Part shown: positions 5,708-11,231 of the stretch, one piece after another | Position numbering within the stretch: the first letter of the stretch is position 1 | Layout: each line of letters begins with the position of its first letter | Source of the DNA: JACOUT01 sp964580865 | GTDB taxonomy: Bacteria > Myxococcota > UBA727 > VGSZ01 | Assembly (NCBI GenBank): GCA_964580865.1 | Contig: CAZONM010000182.1 | Location: 1-11,231, forward strand | Direction of reading: 5' to 3' | DNA: 11,231 bases | The notes under the pieces: generated by a model | Databases searched by the model: none | What the model was told of the DNA's origin: nothing | The model's input: the letters and a program-made list of their open reading frames with translations, nothing else | Made by a program: the position numbers and the translations under genes

Positions 5708-6616
5708 ATGGCCTCGGTGGCCCCGCCTGCACGATCCCGCCCGCGCTCCCTCGCCCTGCGCTGGGGGCCTGCGGTGCCGGTGTCGCTCACCGAGCAGCTC
5801 GCGCTGGGCGTGCGCTACGACGAGGAGGCCGAGCACATCGCCGAGACCTTCGTGGTGCGGCTGGGGCCGGGCAAGCTCGAGGTCATCGACCAGCTCCTGG
5901 GCGTGGCGCCGGCGCTGGTGGCCTGCGCAAACGGCATGCTCATGGTGCTCGACGGGCGCGAGGTCGTGCACGTCGATGGCCGCAAGCACAAGCTGGCGTC
6001 GCCGCGCACCATGGTGCCCTATCGCGACGGCGCGCTCTTGGCCGCGGCCGATCGGCTGTGGGTGTTCCCGCCGGGCGGCGGGTCGCCCGAGCGCGGCCCG
6101 CGCCGCTCGGTGCGCATGCTCGCGTGCGCCGGCGATACGGTGGCGGCCGTGAGCGACAACGGCGACCTGCTGTGCGGGCCGCTCACCGATCTGCGCCCCG
6201 TGACGGTGGAGGGCGGCGCGCCCGTCACGGCCCTGGCGCTCGACGGCGCGCAGCGCATCACCGCGGCCGCCGGGCGCACGCTGCTCGCGGGCGACGCGAG
6301 CGGCATGTGCGCGGTGGCGCAAGCCCCCTTCGAGATCCACGCGGTGGCGCGCTTCGGCGAGCGCCTGTTGTTCTCGTCCCGCGCCTTCGGCCTGTTCCAC
6401 GTCGACGACGACGGCCGCCCGGCGCCGCTCAAGCCGTCGCTGCGCGCGCACACGCTGACCGTGAACGCCGGCGTGCTGCTGGCGGCCAGCAACCTCTTCC
6501 TCGGCGTCACCGACGACGTCATCGATTGGTCGATCCGCGATCTGGCGGCGTTCACGCGCGCGGCCGAGCAGCGCTTCGCGCGCTTCCTCCAGCCCGAGGA
6601 CGCGGCGGGCATCTGA
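5708..6616 (+). CDS. Beta-propeller-like cytoplasmic protein of unknown function
   Basis: A 302-residue protein starting at ATG 5708; the GGAG at 5692-5695 is rather far upstream (12 bases). There is no signal peptide or membrane segment. From about residue 40 to 270 it consists of short repeated beta-rich units of the kind seen in propeller blades: ALVACANGMLMVLDGREVVH, GALLAAADRLWVFPP, DTVAAVSDNGDLLCGPL, QRITAAAGRTLLAG, ERLLFSSRAFGLFHVDDDG, GVLLAASNLFLGVT. The last 35 residues are helical (IRDLAAFTRAAEQRFARFL). I recognise no named family and no catalytic motif; a binding or scaffold role is only a guess. It ends 20 bases before the PHP hydrolase and points the same way, so the two could be one transcript. 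Confidence 0.78.
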   Translation: MASVAPPARSRPRSLALRWGPAVPVSLTEQLALGVRYDEEAEHIAETFVVRLGPGKLEVIDQLLGVAPALVACANGMLMVLDGREVVHVDGRKHKLASPRTMVPYRDGALLAAADRLWVFPPGGGSPERGPRRSVRMLACAGDTVAAVSDNGDLLCGPLTDLRPVTVEGGAPVTALALDGAQRITAAAGRTLLAGDASGMCAVAQAPFEIHAVARFGERLLFSSRAFGLFHVDDDGRPAPLKPSLRAHTLTVNAGVLLAASNLFLGVTDDVIDWSIRDLAAFTRAAEQRFARFLQPEDAAGI

Positions 6617-6636
6617 ACGCGCTACCCTGCGCGACC

Positions 6637-8190
6637 ATGGCTCGCGCACCCGCGCTGTTGGCGCTCCTGACCTTGGCCGGCCGCGCGCTCGCGCAGCCCG
6701 CGCCCGACCTGGTGCTCGATGGCCCGGTGCCCGCCGACGGCGACTTCTTCGAGCTGCCCTTCGAGGTGCCCGCGGGCACGGTGGAGGTGCAGATCGCGCA
6801 CCGCCCCCACGACGACGGCGACGTCCTCGACTGGGGTGTCCTGTCGCCCGAGGGCTTTCGCGGCTATGGCGGCGGCAACAGCGAGGACGCCGTCATCGGC
6901 GTCGCGGCCTCGTCGCGCAGCTACCTGCCGGGGCCCATCACCCCCGGCGCGTGGGCGCTCTACGTCGGCAAGGCCAAGCTCGTGAGCGCCGCGCCCGGCT
7001 ATCACGTGGAGATCACGTTCCGCGTCACGGCCACGCTGCCGCCCGCCGCCGACCGCGCGCCCTACGTCGAGGCCGCGCCGCTGTCGTCGGAGGCGCGCTT
7101 TTACGCCGGCGACTTTCACGTGCACTCCGAGGACTCGGGCGACGCGCGCCCGCCGCTCGGCGAGATCGCGGCCTTCGCGCGCGGCCGCGGCCTCGACTTC
7201 GTCGTCGTCACCGACCACAACACGGTGGCGCAGGTGGACCGCATCGCCGCCGCGCAGCCCGCGCACCCCGAGCTCTTGTTCGTGCCCGGCATGGAATTCA
7301 CCACGTACGCGGGACACGCCACGGCGTTCGGCGCCACCTCCTGGGTCGATCACCGCGTGGGCGGCGGCGGGCCCTCGCTGCAAGGCGCCGTCGACGAGCT
7401 CGTGGCGCAGGGGGCGCTCTTCTCCATCAACCACCCGGCGCTCGAGCTCGGCGACGCATGCATCGGCTGCGCGTGGCGGCACGAGGTGCCGGCGGTGGGC
7501 ACGCTGCACGGCGTGGAGATCGAGACCGGCGGGTGGCGGCAGGCGGGCCGGCTGTTCTCGTGGGACGCCATCGCCTTGTGGGAGCGCTTACTCGACGAGG
7601 GCCACCACCTGGCGGCGCTCGGCGGCTCCGACGACCACCAGGCGGGGCAGGGCAACGGCTCTCCCATCGCCGACCCCACCACGCTGGTGTTCGCCGACGG
7701 CCTGTCGGTGAGCGCGCTCGGCCAGGGCATCCTCGACTCGCGCACGGTGGTGAAGATGCAGGGCCCCGATGATCCCATGATCGCGCTCGACACGGCCCCG
7801 CCGCGGGCCGGCGACACGGTGCGCGCCGCCGAGGTGACGCTGACGGCCACGGTGACGGGCGGAGTGGGCGCGTGGTTTCGCTTCGTGAAGAACGGTCTCG
7901 GTGTGGCCCCCGCGGAGGCGATCACGGCAGATCCGCAGCGCTTCGAGCTGGTGCTCGCGCCCGGCGAGGCCGGCGACGACCGCGTGCGCGCCGAGGTGCA
8001 GGTGGACGACGCCGGCGAGCTGGTGCCGCGCACCGTCACGAGCTACGTCTGGCTGGCGCCGGCGCCGCTCGCGGGCTGCGCATGCGGCCTCAGTGGACGT
8101 GGGGCCCTGGCCCCGACGGCCGCGATCCTGCTGTGGCTCGCGGGCCGGGCAGCGCGAGCTCGGCGCGCCGCACGTGCAGGCCGCCGATAG
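6637..8190 (+). CDS. CehA/McbA-family PHP-domain metallohydrolase with MYXO-CTERM-like tail
   Basis: A 517-residue exported enzyme. The signal peptide ends at about ALA|QP (residues 1-19). Residues 24-130 form a beta-sandwich with motifs seen at the N-terminus of CehA/McbA-like proteins (WGVLSPEGFRGYGGG, SYLPGPITPGAWALYVG). The PHP metallohydrolase core runs from about 155 to 375: GDFHVHSED (His161, His163), VVTDHN (Asp193, His194), PGMEFTTYAGHATAFG (Glu220, His227), SINHPA (His265) and GGSDDH (Asp332, His334), so the expected metal ligands are all present. A second beta-sandwich follows (385-472). The end has CACG (481-484), a hydrophobic helix (about 488-503) and an Arg-rich tail, the plan of the MYXO-CTERM signal processed by myxosortase for surface anchoring. 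The substrate is unknown; family members cleave esters or phosphoesters. ATG 6637 has no clear ribosome binding site. The last 101 bp overlap pilP-like on the other strand. Confidence 0.9.
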   Translation: MARAPALLALLTLAGRALAQPAPDLVLDGPVPADGDFFELPFEVPAGTVEVQIAHRPHDDGDVLDWGVLSPEGFRGYGGGNSEDAVIGVAASSRSYLPGPITPGAWALYVGKAKLVSAAPGYHVEITFRVTATLPPAADRAPYVEAAPLSSEARFYAGDFHVHSEDSGDARPPLGEIAAFARGRGLDFVVVTDHNTVAQVDRIAAAQPAHPELLFVPGMEFTTYAGHATAFGATSWVDHRVGGGGPSLQGAVDELVAQGALFSINHPALELGDACIGCAWRHEVPAVGTLHGVEIETGGWRQAGRLFSWDAIALWERLLDEGHHLAALGGSDDHQAGQGNGSPIADPTTLVFADGLSVSALGQGILDSRTVVKMQGPDDPMIALDTAPPRAGDTVRAAEVTLTATVTGGVGAWFRFVKNGLGVAPAEAITADPQRFELVLAPGEAGDDRVRAEVQVDDAGELVPRTVTSYVWLAPAPLAGCACGLSGRGALAPTAAILLWLAGRAARARRAARAGRR

Positions 8191-8500
8191 GATCGCGGAA
8201 CTGCTCCACCACCGCGATCGCCCCGTTGCTGATCGCGGTGATGCGGCCCCAGGCGGTCCCCACGTGGTCGCCCACGCGCGCCACGTAGGTCGCCCCGTCG
8301 GGCGCCTCGATGAGCGCCCGTGGCGACGCGGTCCCCGTGATCACCCCGCGCAGCCGCAGGGCCTCGAGCGGCCAGCGCTGCAGCGGTCCTGCGCCCGGCA
8401 AGACCTGCGAGCTCTCGTAGGCCGCGAACGGGTCGCGCGCAGGTTCCGTTGCCAAGGCGTGGGACGCGAGCAGCACCGAGAGGGCGACGAAGGGTCTCAT
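8090..8500 (-). CDS. PilP-like type IV pilus assembly protein
   Basis: A 136-residue protein starting at ATG 8500, with AGGAGG four bases upstream (8510-8505). Residues 1-18 form a signal peptide ending near SHALA with no lipobox cysteine, whereas classical PilP is an inner-membrane lipoprotein. The PilP core is clear: RDPF (22-25), GPLQRWPLEALRLRGVITG (38-56), ALIEAPDGATYVARVGDHVG (62-81), WGRITAI (84-90), IAVVEQFRDPIGGLHVRRAE (95-114). PilP normally bridges the inner-membrane PilMNO complex and the PilQ secretin; no pil neighbours are in the window, so it is an orphan here. Residues 119-136 (GPRATAGSRPSGPGPHVH) lie beyond the usual end and are encoded antisense to the hydrolase's anchoring tail. 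It is divergent from the lipoprotein at 8719. Confidence 0.87.
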   Translation of the reverse strand: MRPFVALSVLLASHALATEPARDPFAAYESSQVLPGAGPLQRWPLEALRLRGVITGTASPRALIEAPDGATYVARVGDHVGTAWGRITAISNGAIAVVEQFRDPIGGLHVRRAELALPGPRATAGSRPSGPGPHVH

Positions 8501-8517
8501 GGGGCCTCCTAACATCA

Positions 8518-8590
8518 CCATAAATGACACTTCAGTTATACGTCAAACACACCTCAAAGATGCAACACCTGCGATGCGAACAGTGTTCCA
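8518..8590 (-). promoter_or_regulatory. A+T-rich promoter region of the pilP-like gene
   Basis: This is the most A+T-rich stretch of the window. Minus-strand candidates are: TATAAC at 8540-8535 with a weak TTGCAT (8565-8560) 19 bases upstream; TTGACG (8546-8541) with TTATGG or TTTATG 16-17 bases downstream; and TGGAACACTGTTCGCA at 8590-8575, which has the GG-N10-GC spacing of a sigma-54 site and keeps TGG, AC, T and GCA of the consensus. The last also contains an 11-bp palindrome (8578-8588). Which is used cannot be told from sequence. Confidence 0.4.
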
Positions 8591-8601
8591 CGGGTGGGGG
8601 A

Positions 8602-8634
8602 GGGCGCCCCTCCCTGGGGGTGGCTGCCCCAGGG
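8602..8634. repeat. Two adjacent G+C-rich inverted repeats in a non-coding region
   Basis: CCCTGGGG (8612-8619) and CCCCAGGG (8627-8634) form a perfect 8-bp stem with a 7-base loop. Just before it is a GGGCGCCC palindrome (8602-8609) in a G-run/C-run context. No T tract follows on either strand, so a terminator is unlikely. The 8501-8718 intergenic region otherwise holds only the divergent promoter signals; no gene is seen in it. Confidence 0.5.
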
Positions 8635-8709
8635 GTGAAGGGCCTGCGGCTCCGCGTCCTGATGCGCTGATGGACCAGGCATGGACCGTGAAATACGGGC
8701 CGTACACTC

Positions 8710-8714
8710 GGAGG
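8710..8714 (+). promoter_or_regulatory. Ribosome binding site of the Ala-rich lipoprotein, with upstream -10-like element
   Basis: GGAGG lies four bases before ATG 8719. TACACT at 8703-8708 resembles a -10 but is so close that it would exclude this site from the transcript; the real promoter is probably further upstream. The string GGAGGCCCCATG is shared exactly, in opposite orientation, with the divergent pilP-like start (8509-8498). Confidence 0.65.
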
Positions 8715-8718
8715 CCCC

Positions 8719-9336
8719 ATGCGCATCCTCGTCGCCCCCCTCGCCGCCCTCGCCCTGACCGCCTGCTTCGGCGCGCCGGGTGAGCCGCTCAACGGCCAGG
8801 GCCAGCCCGAGGGCGACGATCCCGCGGGGCCGAGCGCGGCCGAGCAGGTGCGGCGCGCCATGATCGAGGAGATCGCGCTCGCCATGGGTGAGGCGTCCAC
8901 GGTCGCGTTCGACGCGGCCGACGCGGGCCTCGGCCGCGACCAGGTGGCGGCGGCGGCGGCGGCGGCCCACGCCCTCGAGGTGGCGGAGATGGTGCGGCAG
9001 CGCGCCGGCGAGGTGGTGAAGGTGCTCGAGGAAGACGGCGCCAACGACTGCGGCCCCGGCTCCTCGGCGCCCAGCGCAACCGACGGCGTGACCGACGATG
9101 ACATCAACGATGCGGTGGCGGCGGCCATGTGCGCGGCCGACGCGGCGCAGGAAGTGACCGCGTCGCTCGTGCCCGGCGAGCCGACCACCGAGTGCGTGTG
9201 CGGCGTCTGCACCGAGGTGCCCGGGGGGATCGACGAAGCGGCGCTCGCCGCAGCCATCGAAGGTGTTACCGCGGCCGGTGAGGCTTGCGGCGACTCAGAG
9301 GACGTGCTCACCGACGGCAACAACACGTCCATCTGA
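8719..9336 (+). CDS. Ala-rich lipoprotein of unknown function
   Basis: A 205-residue protein with a clear lipoprotein signal, MRILVAPLAALALTAC (lipobox LTAC, Cys16, Phe at +2, so probably outer membrane). A short Gly/Pro-rich linker (17-40) leads to an Ala/Glu-rich, probably alpha-helical region (41-105) that includes seven consecutive alanines coded by near-pure GCG codons (residues 77-83). The second half is acidic with six cysteines (around 112, 137, the CVCGVC group at about 158-163, and 190), suggesting disulfides or metal binding by CVCGVC. No known family is recognised. The ribosome binding site is good and the gene is followed by an intrinsic terminator, so it looks like a single-gene unit. 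Confidence 0.85.
   Translation: MRILVAPLAALALTACFGAPGEPLNGQGQPEGDDPAGPSAAEQVRRAMIEEIALAMGEASTVAFDAADAGLGRDQVAAAAAAAHALEVAEMVRQRAGEVVKVLEEDGANDCGPGSSAPSATDGVTDDDINDAVAAAMCAADAAQEVTASLVPGEPTTECVCGVCTEVPGGIDEAALAAAIEGVTAAGEACGDSEDVLTDGNNTSI
8946..8966. repeat. GGC trinucleotide repeat, seven units
   Basis: Seven uninterrupted GGC units inside the Ala-rich lipoprotein encode its poly-Ala run. A shorter run of five GGC units lies at 4155-4169 in the STAS-like gene. Changes in unit number would keep the frame. Confidence 0.9.
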
Positions 9337-9360
9337 TTTGTACGTGATTAGGTGAGTTGG

Positions 9361-9394
9361 CACCGCCCAGGATTCCCCTGGGCGGTGTTTTTTT
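9361..9394 (+). terminator. Intrinsic terminator of the Ala-rich lipoprotein gene
   Basis: A perfect 10-bp stem CACCGCCCAG (9361-9370) with CTGGGCGGTG (9378-9387), a 7-base loop GATTCCC, then seven T (9388-9394). It lies 24 bases after the stop at 9334-9336. The minus strand has no T tract after the hairpin, so it is a terminator for the plus strand only. Confidence 0.95.
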
Positions 9395-9441
9395 GGGTGA
9401 CGTCGTGGCGGTGGGGCTGGCTGGGGCGCGCCGACGGCGCG

Positions 9442-10710
9442 CTACACGCGAGCGGCGCCCGCGAAGCGTCCGCCCTCGAAGATCTGCTCGAGCAGCTGGT
9501 CGATCTGCTTGACCATGCGCTGGGCCGTGTCGCCGCCATGGGCCGAGAACGCCGAGCGCAGGTCGTTCAGGTTGCGCAGCTGGGTGAAGAGCTGGATGTC
9601 CGACAGCTCGGCGCCCTGCGTGAGCGTCTTGTGCACGAGGTTGAGCTCGGTGACGAGGCGATCGATGTCGGCGGCCACGGCGTGCGGCCGGTCGTCGGGG
9701 TGCTCGGCGTAGTACTGCGCCACCACCGGCTCCACCACGGCGTCCAAGATCTCGCGCTGATCGAGGTTGTTCCAGGTGTGGCGCAGGATGAACAGGTCGC
9801 CCTCGTGCACACGCGTGCGCCCGTCCAAGAAGGCGCTGGCGGCGAAGAGCTTGAGGACGCGCACGATGCGCCGGTCGGAGAGGGAGATGCCCTCGCCGCG
9901 CAGCTGGAAGCACAGCCCCTTGTAGGTGGCCAGGAAGTCCTCGGGCAGCTCCACGCGCTCGAGGAGCGCGCGGCGGCAGCCGTGGAGGTCGGCGGCGGCC
10001 AGGAGCGCGGGGGCCTTCTGTGCCAGGGGCGGCGGCGCGGGCACGTACGCGCGCGCGTGCTCGCCTGACAGCTCGGGCAGCTTGGGGATGGCAGGCGCCG
10101 GCGCCGCGGGGCGGTCGTCGTCCTTCGCGGCCAGGCGCTCGAGCGCCAGGCCCTTCGTCATGAGCTCGTGGAAGTGGTAGCTGTCGAGGTTGTCGCTGTG
10201 CACGCGCAAGAGGAAGCGATCGAAGATGGCGTCGAGGTTGTCGCTCGACGGCACCTCGTTCGACGCCGCGAACAGCGAGATGAGCGGCACCTTGACGAGC
10301 TGCGCGCCGTTGTTGAAGCGGCGCTCGTTGAGCACGGTGAGCAGCGAGTTGAGGATGGCGCTGTTGGCCTTGAAGGCCTCGTCGAGGAAGACGATCTCCG
10401 CCTCGGGCAGCATGTTGGTGAGCACGCGTCGGTACGCGCCGCTCCGAAACGACTGGATGTCGACCGGGCCGAACAGCTCGTTGGGCTCGGAGAAGCGCGT
10501 CAGCAGGTACTCGAAGTAGCGCGCGTCGATGAGGCGCGCGAAGGCGCGGATGAGCGCGGACTTCGCGGTGCCCGGCGGGCCGATCAGCACCATGTGCTCG
10601 CCCGCGATGGCCGAGATCATCATCAGGCGGATGATCTCTTCCTTGGCCAGGAAGCGCTGCTCGAGCTCGCGGCGGATCGCATCGAAGCGGGGCTTCAGCG
10701 GGTGCGACAT
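9442..10710 (-). CDS. RavA-like MoxR-family AAA+ ATPase
   Basis: A 422-residue cytoplasmic ATPase. The AAA+ core has Walker A GPPGTAKS (44-51), Walker B IVFLDE (106-111) followed by AFKANSAILNSLL, sensor 1 FAASNE (147-152), an arginine-finger segment FDRFLLR (163-169) and sensor 2 around LSDRRIVRVLKL (277-288). Motifs such as RFSEPNELFGPVDI (72-85) place it in the MoxR branch, close to RavA. A Pro/Ala-rich insert occupies about 195-235. MoxR ATPases act as chaperones, usually with a von Willebrand factor A protein encoded next door; none lies downstream here, where the neighbour is convergent. ATG 10710 has no clear ribosome binding site and follows the upstream gene's stop by 15 bp, so co-transcription with it is likely. 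Confidence 0.93.
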   Translation of the reverse strand: MSHPLKPRFDAIRRELEQRFLAKEEIIRLMMISAIAGEHMVLIGPPGTAKSALIRAFARLIDARYFEYLLTRFSEPNELFGPVDIQSFRSGAYRRVLTNMLPEAEIVFLDEAFKANSAILNSLLTVLNERRFNNGAQLVKVPLISLFAASNEVPSSDNLDAIFDRFLLRVHSDNLDSYHFHELMTKGLALERLAAKDDDRPAAPAPAIPKLPELSGEHARAYVPAPPPLAQKAPALLAAADLHGCRRALLERVELPEDFLATYKGLCFQLRGEGISLSDRRIVRVLKLFAASAFLDGRTRVHEGDLFILRHTWNNLDQREILDAVVEPVVAQYYAEHPDDRPHAVAADIDRLVTELNLVHKTLTQGAELSDIQLFTQLRNLNDLRSAFSAHGGDTAQRMVKQIDQLLEQIFEGGRFAGAARV

Positions 10711-10725
10711 CGAGCGTGATGTAAC

Positions 10726-11231
10726 TCAGCCCCCGGCGGGAGTCCACGTCACCGAGACGGTCATGCCCTGGGGCACCTTGGGTGACTTCAGCGTGAGGGT
10801 GGTGCGTCTGCCGGCCACCAGCGCGAGATCGCGCACCGGCGTGCGCCCGCGGCCCAGGGAGTCGACCTGCACGGTGGCCCACGGCTCGCTCTCGACCACC
10901 ATGGTGGCGCCGTCCGCGCCCGCGGCGCGCACCGTCATGCGCAGGTCGAACGGGCCCCCCGACACGGCGATCACCGAGCCCTCCCCCTGAAGCACTTTGC
11001 GCCTGCCCTTCACCGCCAGCCCTTCGGCGTTCACCGTCACGGTGCCGAGCACCGCGGGCTGCGCGCGCTCGTCGGGCCGCTTCTTGCGCGGCGCGCGCTC
11101 GGTGGGCGGCTTGGCCGGCGGGTCCACGGCGACGGGCGGATCGGCGGCGCCCGGATCCGACGTCGGCGGGGCCGGATCGGGGGCGTCCGGCGGCGGGGAC
11201 GGTTCGGGCGCATCCGGCGGCGGCGCCGCAT
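10726..11231 (-). CDS. C-terminal part of a Pro-rich protein with PEGA-like domain (partial)
   Basis: The frame is open at the right edge of the window, so the start is missing; an in-frame GTG at 11127 has no support as the start because the coding pattern continues upstream. The visible part, about 167 residues, begins with a Pro/Asp/Ala-rich linker (repeated DAP and DP units), then a basic stretch (ERAPRKKRPDER), then a beta-rich domain ending TWTPAGG. Near its end SEPWATVQVDSLGRGRTPVR followed by LVAGRRTTLTL is a typical PEGA-like motif. In Myxococcota, linkers and domains of this kind often end Ser/Thr kinases, FHA proteins or other envelope-associated proteins, so the full protein could be one of these; nothing visible decides. 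It is the upstream gene of the MoxR ATPase, 15 bp away. Confidence 0.75.
   Translation of the reverse strand, partial: AAPPPDAPEPSPPPDAPDPAPPTSDPGAADPPVAVDPPAKPPTERAPRKKRPDERAQPAVLGTVTVNAEGLAVKGRRKVLQGEGSVIAVSGGPFDLRMTVRAAGADGATMVVESEPWATVQVDSLGRGRTPVRDLALVAGRRTTLTLKSPKVPQGMTVSVTWTPAGG

Noticed and set aside
5138..6649. Long minus-strand open frame (503 codons)
   Set aside because: It lies antisense to the Cys-rich and propeller-like genes, is dominated by Arg, Ala, Gly and His, and has no recognisable motif. Long antisense frames are expected at this G+C content.
8578..8588. GAACAGTGTTC as a LexA-type SOS box
   Set aside because: The spacing is GAAC-N3-GTTC, not the N4 form of known boxes of this type, and the flanking genes are not SOS genes.
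9361..9394. Terminator acting also for the MoxR gene on the minus strand
   Set aside because: On the minus strand the hairpin is followed by CCAACTCACC, with no U tract, so no intrinsic termination signal is present for that direction.
9308..10882. Long minus-strand open frame (524 codons) in another frame of the MoxR gene
   Set aside because: The Walker and sensor motifs are in the frame ending at 9442; this one is an Arg/Pro-rich shadow.

Overview
This is a roughly 75% G+C stretch, apparently from a draft assembly (a run of ten N at 282-291), and it most likely comes from a member of the Myxococcota. The best support is the C-terminal tail of the PHP hydrolase at 6637-8190: CACG, a hydrophobic helix, then an Arg-rich end, which is the layout of the MYXO-CTERM sorting signal. 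The very strong G/C preference at third codon positions, the many lipoproteins and cell-surface proteins, and the small winged-helix protein of a type common in that phylum fit too. No rRNA, tRNA, transposase or CRISPR array is visible.

Layout from left to right. 3-505 (+) is the end of a broken gene interrupted by the N run. 459-794 (-) is a small DNA-binding-like protein, and 886-1722 (-) a LolA-like outer-membrane lipoprotein-sorting protein. Divergent from these, 1842-3245 (+) is a large calcium-loop lipoprotein followed six bases later by dcd (dCTP deaminase, 3252-3818). 3819-3962 carries two copies of a 40-bp repeat. 3936-4244 (-) is a small STAS-like protein, downstream of 4272-4829 (-), a DUF3347 lipoprotein whose start codon lies in a long hairpin. 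4880-5584 (+) is a Cys-rich exported protein, 5708-6616 (+) a propeller-like cytoplasmic protein, and 6637-8190 (+) a CehA/McbA-type PHP metallohydrolase with a surface-anchoring tail. 8090-8500 (-) is a PilP-like pilus assembly protein that overlaps the hydrolase tail on the opposite strand. 8719-9336 (+) is an Ala-rich lipoprotein ending in a clear intrinsic terminator (9361-9394). 9442-10710 (-) is a RavA-like MoxR ATPase, and 10726-11231 (-) is the C-terminal part of a Pro-rich protein with a PEGA-like domain.

The theme is the cell envelope: a lipoprotein carrier, three clear lipoproteins, one further exported protein, a pilus alignment-complex subunit, a sorted surface hydrolase and a MoxR ATPase. 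They look like separate short transcription units, not one pathway; dcd is the only obvious housekeeping enzyme. I do not see a convincing new multi-gene system. The most interesting signals are small: a nested hairpin over a ribosome binding site, a 75-bp-period repeat that supplies a gene's stop codon, and a 101-bp antisense overlap of two recognisable genes.
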